Of a DNA stretch of 64,000 nucleotides, positions 12,561-23,403 are shown piece after piece. The DNA comes from Lycorma delicatula (Eukaryota > Arthropoda > Insecta > Hemiptera > Fulgoridae), in contig NC_134456.1 in NCBI RefSeq assembly GCF_047948215.1, positions 200,768,034 through 200,832,033 of the forward strand. The letters are read 5' to 3'. The translations under genes were made by a program, and so were the position numbers. The number at the start of each line of letters is the position of its first letter. Position 1 is the stretch's first letter. The notes below the pieces were generated by a model. The model made no database searches. It was not told where the DNA came from and saw only the letters and a list, made by a program, of their open reading frames with translations.

Positions 12561-13749
12561 TATCCCAAGGACAGTATTTTTTGTTTTTGACTAAGATACT
12601 TAAAATTTACAACGTTAAGTTTTAATTTCAATCATTGCGAGCTACTCTAAACTAGCTTAAATCATTTCAATCGTCATCCAATGTGGCAGCGTATTATTAA
12701 AATGTTGAATGAACGAATATTCGAAACCGTAAAGTTTGAATATTCACCTTCGTTGTGAGATCGATGATAGCTAATGAGGTATAAATAAGAATGGTTAAGT
12801 AACCATTTTTTAAGAGATTATTACGAAACCAGTAGGGAAGTAGAAAAGTACTAAAAAATAGGCAATTTATAAGGTATATTAGAGATTAGGTTTTCACAAT
12901 TTTTTTCAAAGGCTAACAGCAGAAGCGGAATAGTAGGTTAAATTTTCTTCTGCAGAATAAGAAAAACTAGACGCTAAGGCTAGGGAAATTTTCAAATTCT
13001 AGTTTCAAAAACGTTCACAGAGGCTGTAAACTGTACTAGTATCCAGTTTTAAAACTGCTGAACGGTGATTATAATGTAAACAAATACTAGCGATATACAC
13101 TAATATTCTATCAACGTAAGATATTACAAATTTAGATGTATCATAGCTCAGTTCATGACAATTGAATTAAAGAAATGCTGACGTTTATTCAATGAGAAGA
13201 AACATTATGACTGACGCCTTCTTTTTAGTAAAAATGGATACGATATGAATTCCTAGCTGATGAAATTGTTCAATAAATTGCCGATTGCAAGCCTAAAAAA
13301 AAGAAAATAATAGTTGTGGGAACAGGAGGCTAAAGCATTAAATAAGGCATGTATTGCTAACTATAAAAAAAAAGAGTTTAAAGTCAGTTTCCTTAACATA
13401 AATTAGTTTCTGAGTTTACATTCCAGATTTGCTGAACGTAAACTGAAACTCAACTTTGAAAATCAATGAATAAGCTTCAAACTCATATGCAAAGACATAA
13501 CTAGAATAATATATGTTTATGGTAAAAACAAAGCAACAGTATAGCATACGCCTTTCTGGTAATTATATAAAAAATAAAACAATCATAATCAAAGCAAATC
13601 AGGCGATTTAACCAAGTAAAATTTACAAAATGAAGGTCGCTTTTCCTTTATACGTAATCCCTTAATTATTAATAAAAATCAACGCATAAATAACTGAACA
13701 TCATAATATTAAATATAATTTAATAGATATTAATGATTTAATAGATATC
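12561..13749. other. AT-rich DNA without a recognisable gene
   Basis: No coding similarity or repeat partner was found inside the window. Confidence 0.5.
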
Positions 13750-13823
13750 CATGGCGTAGAAGTAGCGTCTCGGCCTTCCATCCAGAGGTCCCGGGTTCGA
13801 ATCCCGGCCCGACATGGCATTTT
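13750..13823 (+). mobile_element. tRNA-like SINE head, family 2, copy 1
   Basis: The stretch carries a perfect RNA polymerase III box B, GGTTCGAATCC at 13794-13804, inside a perfect 5-bp T-stem (CCGGG 13791-13795 with CCCGG 13803-13807). A plausible box A region (GGCGTAGAAGTAGCGTC) lies about 25 bases upstream. No acceptor stem can be closed around it, so it is not a working tRNA gene. A diverged relative at 19471-19545 shares GTAG.(A/G)TCTC, the T-arm position and a following ATGGCAT/TGGTATTCAT, which argues for a SINE family. The body downstream, to about 13950, is not resolved. Confidence 0.6.
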
Positions 13824-13829
13824 TCATAA

Positions 13830-15165
13830 AATACATAGAAGAAACTTCCAATTAAGTTTGTTACATTCATCGTATTGATTTATAATGGGGAGACCAAATG
13901 CGATTGCTAACAATCATCTGCAGACTGCCACTCCTTACAGACGACTTTTAGGTATTTGATTTTTTCCCTGTTCTGATCTGCTATCAGAAATATATTCTAA
14001 TAAGGACAATTAAATTTTGAATTTCTAGGACACGGGAAGGGAGTCCTTTCTCCCGAATGGAAGCCCGATACGGGAGTTACACAATTTTTATCTCTTTAAT
14101 ATCAATTTATATTGTGATTCAGATGGTTCAAATTTTACTACTTAATTTTTTTTCAGGTGAATTAAAAAAGATATACCTTAAGAAAAAAGTATGAAAAACA
14201 AAAAACTGTATTTTCAAAAATATTGAAGTTACATTTTTAAAAATTCAATTGAACTAAAAAAATTCATCTCCTTTATTTTTCATTATTTTATTAATTTTCT
14301 TTTTAATTATTGTTTTAAAACTTTAATAATATATTGAAGAGACAAGTTGTTTTTTAATAAGTGTCTTTAATTGTTTTGTTGTTTTTCTTAACTAAAAAAC
14401 CGTTGCTTTTATTTGGATCGAGTGCATTTCAAAAGTCAATTAAAATAGTTTAACCTAATTAAAAACAATGAAGAAAGAAATTATGTTAAATTAGAAAATA
14501 ATTATCTTTTTTTTTCAAATGACTTATAAAAAGGAGGTTCTCAAATTCTACCTGTACGTTTGTTTTTTACGTGATTAGTCAAATCTACCTCTATACCAAA
14601 TCAATCGATTTCGATTATCTTTTCTTTATTTATAAAATATCTCTCTGGTTTACCGTTATTGTATAACTTAAGCGGAATATTTGTCGGGTGAAATAATAGA
14701 ATATCTATGTTCATGATATAATTTATAATTTTTTTTTGTCATTTTTCCTTCGTATTTTATACACTAATTATTTACGAGCACACACAAAGACATAATTCAA
14801 ATATTGAACCTATTTTTGAGTACAAAAAAAAATATATACATAGTTTTAAAAAGCCAGGATAGAAGATTAGTACATATTTAAACATTTTACCTTGCTCGGT
14901 AGCAATTTATTTACGTATTTCTCTGCCTTTTTTTTTTTTTTTATCAAAACATTTATTTTTTTCGGATTTCTTGAAGATAACTTTTATATTCCACCTTATA
15001 AAAAAATGGTTTGTTTTGTATGTTAATTCATATTTTAAATAAAAAATGAAGGAATATTAAATAACAAATTTCCAAATAATAAATTAATAATAACAATAAA
15101 ACTAAACTGACACATTAAAAAATGCCCTAAAAGTAATAAATAATCCTTAAATGATGTCTCTTTGA
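13830..15165. other. AT-rich DNA, possible SINE body at its start
   Basis: The first 100-200 bases may be the body of the tRNA-like SINE. A GC-richer patch at about 14030-14085 (GGGAAGGGAGTCC and CCCGATACGGGAG) has no partner that I can find. The rest is AT-rich and unassigned. Confidence 0.4.
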
Positions 15166-15469
15166 GGACGGCGCCAAATTAAGAGTTAGTAAGATTGGTA
15201 GTTGTTTTTAATCTAGCACTGAATTCAAAAATTCTAAATTTAAGAGGATTTGAAGAAGTATTGTTATGATTTATGTATTTTTAAGCTTTCTCACAGCCAA
15301 ATCTAACGATTTAAGTGGCTGTTATTTATTTATTTTTTTTTTTTTTGTAGAAGCATTTCTCCGGAGGTTTCATAATAATTTTCTTCTATATAACATCAGT
15401 AAAAGACTCTTTAAACACCTATAATAGCTGACTGAATGATTCTCTTTTTGATCTTTGATTTTTTTTTAT

Positions 15470-15666
15470 CATGTTTAGCCACCGGGAATCACCGTCAGGT
15501 ATTACTTAAGAGCACGAATGAAGGTGATATGTATGAGTTTAAGTGAAAAGTGATACCATCGGTATCCACGATCTAGTATTCAAATCCGTATAAAAGTAAC
15601 TGCCTTTACTAGGATTTGAACGTTGGAACTCGCGACTTCGAAATCAGTTGATTTGCGATCATTGCT
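15470..15666 (-). mobile_element. tRNA-derived SINE, family 1, copy 2
   Basis: On the minus strand this copy begins GCAATGATCGCAAATCAACT, passes through CGTTCAAATCCTAGTAAAGG (box B region) and GGCAGTTACTTTTATACGG, and ends in ACGGTGATTCCCGGTGGCTA. Compared with copy 1 it lacks an internal segment of about 60-70 bases containing GGGTTTCAATTAACCACAC. It is followed by an A-rich stretch (T-rich on the plus strand near 15455-15470). Confidence 0.7.
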
Positions 15667-15782
15667 TAATATTGGATCTTCATAGCACAACTATATAAAA
15701 TAATTACATAGCTATTTATTTTTAATCATACATAGCCGAAAGACATTTCGACATTCAAGAGAAAAGTTACTAAATGTCTATT

Positions 15783-15783
15783 T

Positions 15784-15807
<24 letters not shown>
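15783..15807. repeat. (AT)n microsatellite
   Basis: An uninterrupted alternating TA run of about 24 bases. Confidence 0.95.
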
Positions 15808-15814
<7 letters not shown>

Positions 15815-16346
15815 CTTTTCTTATTTTATTTTTTTTAAGTCTCATTTTATGATTTTTTTGTTTCTCGCATTTTGTGGGTATCTTTTTCATTCCAATCATA
15901 GAGTTTTGTGAGTCTATCCGTTATTTTTTTAATAAAACTACAACTTGTAAAAATAATTATTTAAAAAAAAAATTAAATAAATTTCGATTTCTTGAAGCGG
16001 CCCCTCATTAAAACATAATTGGTAAACGTTCGGGACACAACAGAACACTGTTTTAAAAAATGGTATATAGGCCTACTTTAAAAATAGAAATTAAATCGTT
16101 TTTTTTTTCTTTAATTTTTTAAAGCGTTCTTGAAGTCAGTTGTTGTTTAGTAATTTTATGTTAGTTTTTCTTTTAATTTCTTTTCGATCTTTTTATTAAT
16201 TTCCTGTAGGATAAATTAACAGTATATGATTATTTTTAAACTGATTTTCTTTTGTAATTTTAAAGAGGAAAAGCAATAAATTAATCTATATTTTTAACAG
16301 AAATAATGTAAAGTATTAAATTGTAAAACTACTAAAACTTAAAATA
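15808..16346. other. AT-rich DNA without a recognisable gene
   Basis: Long T runs and no coding or repeat similarity were detected. Confidence 0.5.
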
Positions 16347-17012
16347 AAAAAATCTGATGTGGACACCACGCTTGTACGCCTATTAAATTACATATAACAC
16401 TTTTTTTTCTTTTTTTTTAATGAAAAGTACATAAAATTCTATTTCATTAATAACTTCTGATACTTTTTATATTGTTATTATTAAATTATTTATTGTAAAA
16501 ATTTGTTTATAATCAGAGATTAATAATTATTAATAAATCAATATATTTAAATTAAAAAGAGGAGATGAAGTCAGATTAGAACCTTGTAAGATCAAAAATT
16601 TCATTAATTAAATTTATATTTGGGTGTAACTCTGGAACCAATGAAAATAAGTACTACTTATGATATATCGTTGAAAACCTCTTAATGAGGGCTTATTACT
16701 GCAATTAAGAAAAAGTCAAAAATCCAATTATTGGGGAATTTTGGGCTTTTTTGGACATTTTTGGTCCAGTCGATTCCTCAAAAGGTGTGGTGAACAACTA
16801 GATGTTACAACAATCCTAAATCCAAAATTTCAACATCCTAAGGCTAATCGTTTTGGGTTACGTACGTTTGTACCTATGTATCTCAATACATACGTACAGA
16901 CGTCACGCCGAAAATAGTCAAAATGGATATTTCCCTGTGAAATCTGAAAAACAACATTTTTCGCGATCACACTTTACGATTTACTTTCTTTACGTCGTAC
17001 AAGGAAGAAAAA
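16347..17012 (-). repeat. Dispersed repeat, copy B
   Basis: This is the reverse-oriented and longer partner of 1657-2246. It keeps the segment missing from copy A, including TTTGGACATTTTTGGTCCAG and GTGGTGAACAACTAGATG on the plus strand. The shared outer ends are AATCTGATGTGGACACCA at its left and TTTTTCGCGATCACACTTTA at its right. No protein is encoded. The two copies look 75-85% alike by eye, so insertion was not recent. Confidence 0.75.
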
Positions 17013-17269
17013 ATTAAAACTATTTTTTTAAAAATATGATTAAAATACCAGACTAAACAAATTTTCTTTGTAAAAAATTACTCTTCAAAAAAAGAGATAT
17101 GGTACACAGTAAACCGTATGTCATTAAATATTCTCTGTAGTATATATTTTCTGAAATAAAAAACTTGACTGTTTATGATTATACAAATGTTTTACTGGAC
17201 TCTATCATAAACTCGTCACTGAAAAGAATAAATTCAGAAACCAGATATAATAAGTAAGTAGCCTAACAA

Positions 17270-17348
<79 letters not shown>

Positions 17349-17357
17349 TGTGTGTGT
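17270..17357. repeat. (TA)n(TG)n microsatellite
   Basis: A short TA run is followed by about 30 TG units with one TTT interruption near 17345. The poly(TH) frame it opens on the minus strand is an artefact. Confidence 0.97.
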
Positions 17358-19470
17358 TTTAATAAAATAAACGAAATATCTGATAAAATATCTAATTCCA
17401 TGTTAAAGAATAAATGTGACAAACTCATTCCTATATATTAAAGGTTTATTGTATGAATTATTCCTTGTCCATAATATATAAATTTACGTCACATAATTTG
17501 CTACTACTTTTTTTTTAAGCGTCAATTTCTTACACAGACATTAATTTAAAATATTTTAACTTAATTCAAAAGATTTTTACCATAGGATTATATTCTTTAT
17601 TTTATGTTTAAAATTATGAAAGAATTTAATGTGTCAAAATGTAATGTTGCAGAGAAGGAATTGTGTCACGTGATAGCTAAAACGTATGATACATGACAAA
17701 CATTAAAGTGAAAAAGAGAAAGACTAACACGGGGAAAGAGAAGGTTTTCCAGTAATTTATAAACGTTAAAAGCAACCAGTGAGTCTGTTGAAAAGGATAA
17801 GAACAATAATTTATATACTTCTATGAATTAAGAATACTGACAATAGCATCGTACACCACATTTCATGACAGTACAGTGTATTATAACTGGAAAAAAATGA
17901 AAGGCGGTTTTTAGTTTGAAAGCTTTCCATCCCTTCATCCACACTAACAATCTTTCTTTTGTCCGTAAATTCTTCTTTGTCACTGATGAAGGCCTTTTAT
18001 CTCTGTATAATCAGCACATCATATTTTATTTAAAGTTAATTTTTTGCAAAATTATTATCCCTCTTCCTTTCGTATAATTCTATTTTCGTGTGACGAATTA
18101 TATTTAATTAATTGGCTCATAACAATATTATGAAACGTACAAAGAAAATAATCACGTTTGTAATATAACAGTTTTAAATAAATTTTCAATTTTATTACAA
18201 AATCACGAATTCAAGGATTTTTTTTTATTTCTACAATAACAGTGTAAGACAAGATTAAAATAATAAATAAACGAGAACTGTACGTACACTGGTAAATTAT
18301 ACCATAAAAAGGCTAATAATATAATTAATAACACCCATACAATAACCACAAATAAACATGAAATTTTTCATAAATCCATCTGTAGAAAAAATTCTTAATT
18401 TTAAAATTAGATAACTTATGTTTATTCAACAAAAAAAAAGTGTGCGTGTACAACTCAATTTTAGGGTAATAAAATACATTTAATCCCTACCCAGAAAAGA
18501 GGATTATATATAAATCACTGAAGAATTTTTTTAAAAATGAAACGTTTAATTAAACTTATTTATAACCACGTTTATTTATAACACACTTTACATTTCCGTT
18601 AGATGATATGGAAATACAATTAAATTATTTTAGCGTATAGAAACTTATCTCAGTTTAAACGAAAAGGAAATCGTTTATCCCGTAGAAAGTACAGCACTTG
18701 TTCCGTTTACGTTGTATCTATACGGTATACATCTTACTATATGCGATCTTTGCATTTATGTATATGTTTCACTTTTAATTCAATTGAAATGTAATAAATA
18801 ACCTGAAATCTACTCGCAACTGTTAATCTTAAATAACCTGTTCATTTCACACAATATTTAACTTTAAATGAAGCAGAAAGGTTCGAAAATAAATGCAACA
18901 TTAAAGATTCTTTATTCAAAAATAAACTAAATAAAATTAAATGCACCGATTACTTCAGAAAAAATTTTAAATATAGCGTGACAAATAGTTAAATTACAAA
19001 TTACTGAATAGTATTGAATGAATCAGAAAAATAACTCACGGTATACTACTGATATTATATTAATTTCTCAAACAATATTGAATTTCATACGTAGTACAGT
19101 GACTGTGTATTAAAATATCTGCTTAATATTGGACAGTTTAGCCATGCGGGAAATCAGTCAATCAATCGATCAACACTTCGTTATTTTAACGATACTTACT
19201 GTCATTAAAAATGATACCGATGACATTACATTCCAGGGATTCGACCAAAAATATTTTATATAAACAGAAAATCTGTAAATGGATCAACTTCATGAAAAAA
19301 CTGTTTTTTGTTTAAGTTAGCCAGGCTTCAGAGATAATACTTCAAGGTATATAAATAATACTTAAGTGAAAGTAAACATTTTTTTAACTATTTGCATATG
19401 CGTTTATAGATTGTACTTATGAATAATATTTCGACATTAGATCTGCTGCATTTATATTTAGAGAAACCTC
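17358..19470. other. AT-rich DNA without a recognisable gene
   Basis: No frame, RNA gene or repeat copy could be supported. Confidence 0.5.
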
Positions 19471-19545
19471 CGTGACGAATGGTAGTATCTCTTCTTCCTT
19501 TTAGAAGGATCTGGCTTAAAATCCTAGATTGATTTGGTATTCATG
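19471..19545 (+). mobile_element. tRNA-like SINE head, family 2, diverged copy
   Basis: GTGACGAATGGTAGTATCTC, a decayed T-arm (GGCTTAAAATCC in place of GGTTCGAATCC) and TTGATTTGGTATTCATG occur at the same relative positions as in the head at 13750-13823. The box B is mutated, so this copy should not be transcribed. Assignment relies on alignment by eye. Confidence 0.45.
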
Positions 19546-20841
19546 TCATCAGTGGCTACAATCGAGAAGCTTGCAGTTACTTAAAAAAGAAATGAATCTC
19601 GTAAATCATTTCTGATATTAGACAAATATTAGTAATTAGTAATACTGTGATAAGGATTCCTTATTTACGACTTTCCTATTTTTCTGTGTTTTTAATAAAT
19701 CGACATGAGATTTAATCAGATGGTTTATAAGAGCACTGGGTTCAATCATTAATTTTAATTACAACAATAATTATGGATAAATTATGCAAAATAACAACGA
19801 TAATTACTTTGTCGTTGTACATGAAAGAAAATAAAACCGTTCGACAAAACTGTGTAGGACAACAAGAATAACACTGCAGTCATAAAAAAAATTACTTTGT
19901 ATAAATAGTATGGCAGAGTGTGTATTGTGCTTAATAAAATATTACCCAGCAAAACACACAGCACAAATCACCAGTCTGGTAACGTATTTTCAAATGTTTC
20001 ATTAGAAAAATATGTCTAAAAAAATACATTCGTGTAACGTTATGTAATATTGCATAATACATAACATTTACATTATACGCAATGTAAGTACGAGTATTTA
20101 TGTGTAATTTTTGTGATATGTTTTGTAAATAGAATAGAAAATAAACCAAAAAATAAAAATAAAATAAAATAGAAATATATAAAAACTGCCAGCATTACTT
20201 GATTTTTTTATTCAAAAATTTAAAGTAACTAGTTAATAATATTTCAACTACATTAATGATTTAATAAGCAGTGTTACATTATTTTCTAAAGAAAATATAA
20301 GTAATAACTGGAACACTTATTTTTTACTATGGTTAATATATTCCGGATTCAGCAAAACAGGTAGTCAGCTCCTCCTTGTTATTTCCTTAGCAAAGCTTTT
20401 CCTCTACCCATACAAAATGTGAAGTATGGATTAAAAGCTATTTATCCACAGTTATAATCTTAAAGTTTGATGGGTGATTTTGTCTTAAAACTTCTTTTCT
20501 TAATTTTTTTTTAATTTTTAAGCAAAATAACTATTATAAAAAATAAAAATTTTACTACTTTATAATAATTATTATTAATAATAATAACAACAGCAATAAT
20601 AAAAACCCATTTGTTACTTAATTTTTAAAAATTTTGGCATCTTTGGTGATTTACTATGTAAATTTTCAACATAAACATCAGAAATTATATCAAAGAAAAA
20701 TTCTGGCCAATTTTTTAAGTATATAACAAAATGTACAGATTTCTAGAATAAATGATCCAGTAAATAATATATTTTTTTTAAAATCATTATTTTTAAGACA
20801 ATTAATGAATTTCAAGCCCAACCCTCCGGATTAGTTTAGTG
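19546..20841. other. AT-rich DNA without a recognisable gene
   Basis: Minus-strand open frames of 60 and 72 codons (19782-20149) lack any recognisable motif. An ATA/ATT-rich patch sits at 20560-20605. Confidence 0.5.
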
Positions 20842-21751
20842 CATTCGTTCTCAAAGTGGGCGATAACGCTCCCTTATGGGCACTGAAGGCCTTCAGGGGG
20901 GCGGTAGTAGGCCCACAGAAAATTGGGGGCGGTCAGGTGGTGTAGGAAAGCGATAGCTGATTAAAAAAAAGGCAAAAATGATATTTTCCTGATATTTCAA
21001 ACTAAAATTAAATAGGTACTACACTAGCATAAAAGATTAAAGAGACATCTGTATTTTATGATAAAAAATGATTGTATTCAAACTACTTTAACTTAGCAAG
21101 TAAGAGGCTTAGAGACGAACAAAAAAAAATTAAAGCGTTAATACTCTACTTTCTGACAGTATACTTCAGATTTAAAAAATCATTAAATTAAAAAAAAATC
21201 AGTGAGAAGAAAAGTTTTAAAAATTTGAAAGTTTTTCTTCGTGTTTGATCGAGTGTATAGAGAAAACGAAATTTTTTCAGTAAACTGCATTAAAATCGTT
21301 TAAAAGCTTAAAGCTTTAACTTTAATCTTTTTCTGTATGTCTCTCTACAATTTTTCTGAACCGAAATATTCCACTTTAAAGTTAAAATGCCTCTTTGGCT
21401 TTAATGCTGCATTCCTCCCGATCTAATCAACGTATTGATGCAAATAAATATGGAAATTAAAGGGTTTTAATCTAGCTGATGTAGCTTTAATGATAAATAT
21501 TGAGGTCTTTAATGTAGCTATGCAGTTTTTGGATTTTGTTTATTTTGTGCCGAGGTATTGAAAACTTTAAACATTGAGACTGCAACATTTATCACCCGCT
21601 CTCAGCTTAACCTAACATCATCCCCCGCATCTTAAAAACAGCAATTGCAATTATTGTTTTTAACAGATGGTAAGTTTAAAACTTTTTGGGGGTGCTAGAA
21701 AAGTTTTGATTCTCAATGTGGGCGGTGAGCAAAAAAGTTTGAGAATCGATG
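20842..21751. mobile_element. hAT-like non-autonomous DNA transposon remnant
   Basis: The left end reads CATTCGTTCTCAAAGTGGGC and is followed by a GC-rich stretch (GGGGGGCGGTAGTAGG). The right end, read inward, gives CATCGATTCTCAAACTTTTT and is preceded by GGGGGTGCTAG on the plus strand. Both resemble the hAT terminal pattern that begins CAGTGGTTCTCAAA, so I read them as degenerate terminal inverted repeats enclosing about 0.9 kb. The interior is noncoding AT-rich sequence without a transposase. The 8 bases outside each end (GTTTAGTG and GTGAAGTA) agree at 5 of 8 positions, a weak target-site duplication. The family assignment is from memory of hAT termini. Confidence 0.5.
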
Positions 21752-21767
21752 GTGAAGTATTAAACCC

Positions 21768-21990
21768 GTCATCACAAAATCAGCTAATTTTCAAAGTCGA
21801 GAGTTGTAAGGTTCGTATCTTTGTAAAGGCAGTCAGTTGCTTTTATGTGGATTTGAATGCTATACTATGGACACCAGTATTCTTTGGTGGTTGGGTTTCA
21901 ATTAACCACACGTCTCAGAAGTGTTCGACCAGAGTCTATTCAAGACTACGTGTTTAACGGTACATTTACACTTGCACTGCACTGTGTCTT
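21768..21990 (+). mobile_element. tRNA-derived SINE, family 1, copy 3
   Basis: This plus-strand copy has AAATCAGCTAATTTTCAAAG, then AAGGTTCGTATCTTTGTAAA (decayed box B), GGCAGTCAGTTGCTTTTATG, TTTGAATGCTATACTATGG and TGGGTTTCAATTAACCACAC, matching copies 1 and 2 on the opposite strand. It begins just outside the right end of the hAT-like element. Its 3' part diverges after about 21960. Two open frames over it (21667-21957, 21857-22180) are not genes. Confidence 0.65.
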
Positions 21991-22020
21991 CCGGTACGTC
22001 AAGTCACAGTTGCTAATACC

Positions 22021-22045
22021 CACGCGCGCGCACGCGAGCGCGCAT

Positions 22046-22085
<40 letters not shown>

Positions 22086-22086
22086 C
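22021..22086. repeat. Compound (CG)n(CA)n(GA)n microsatellite
   Basis: Alternating CG/GC, then CA, then about 14 GA units in succession. Confidence 0.95.
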
Positions 22087-23370
22087 AGTAGTTGGAAAAC
22101 TAGTTGGTGAAATCAAAGTGAATTTCAAGCTCGAGAGAACTAGCGAAGTAGTTCAAACGGTGTCAATATTATATAAATAAGGGAATAAAGGTAGACTGAA
22201 ATTTTCTTAATGTAAATAAACGTTTCCTTCACACTCATAAGGTGCAATTACATAAATCGATTTTTCTAAACACTTTAAACTGAATATTTCACACACTGTT
22301 CTTCGAAATTTTTACGGTAACTCTATGTAAGTTTCTTTTGTATAAATTTGTATAATACAATGAAAATAAACTTACATATCAGGAAAATCCCTTATGAAAG
22401 AGCCAAAAATAACGCAATCTTCAACCAAGAGGAATAAAAATAAAAATATTATGTGTCTATTTTTTAAAAATCAGAAGTACTTCAAATGTGAATGCTAAAC
22501 AATTTTGGTGAATAATCTTCCACTTTCATAAAGTTTAAATGTAATCCTTTCCTAATAACAAAGATAAACATTGCTTTTACTTATACCATATTTACTTTCT
22601 AATGTAAGAAAAAATAGTAAGCTATACAATGTTCTAGATTCCAGATCGATTTGTTAAGCAAACCAAAAATTTATGAAATATGCGTAGTATCGAACTATCT
22701 AAAATGAAAATATCTCGAATACTTCTGTTATTTAAACCAATCACTTTTAAATAGTTTATTTACTTCCTGCCACTACGGTCAATTAGAAACTATTCCTACC
22801 CTGATAACGTCTAATTTAGGGAGGAAAATTAAAAAAACTTTCAGTTTGATAAAACATTGACTTCATAAAATCTTATCTGAATTTTTCTATTAAAAAATAT
22901 TTTTGTAGATAAAACTAATATTTTTTTTAAAATAAAGTAATTCTACTTTATTTTAATATTTCTTTCGTCATTGTTATATGTGAAACCACGTACCATGTAC
23001 GAGTGAAAATTTCATTAACACTAACAATCATCGAGGCATATTCCCTGTGGATTCATATTCCCTACCCCATGGTCAGATTCCCGAAAAATGTAATGCAATT
23101 AGAGCTCCAGTATAAGAGATTTAATTTGCCAATTTTTGTAAAAAAACAATAACCAGCTCTAGAGATATAAAAAAAAGGAATAAACAATACTTACATGACA
23201 AATGTACGTGCATTTACTTTTGCTGAAGTCTTTTTCAAACGTCGACGTTTCGCGGTCCAAAACTTCTTGATTCCAAAAACAATTACCTTTGTCAAATTTA
23301 AAAGTCACCATTTTTTCCTACTACTGCAATTCCCTCTCGTACTACAACATTCAGAAAAAAATCAAAAGTA

Positions 23371-23403
<33 letters not shown>

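Noticed and set aside
13750..13823. Functional tRNA gene
   Set aside because: The T-arm is perfect but no acceptor stem or convincing anticodon stem can be formed.
17234..17428. Minus-strand open frame with poly(Thr-His)
   Set aside because: It is the translation of a TG microsatellite.
23372..23402. CRISPR-like or regulatory array
   Set aside because: It is a simple ATT triplet run.
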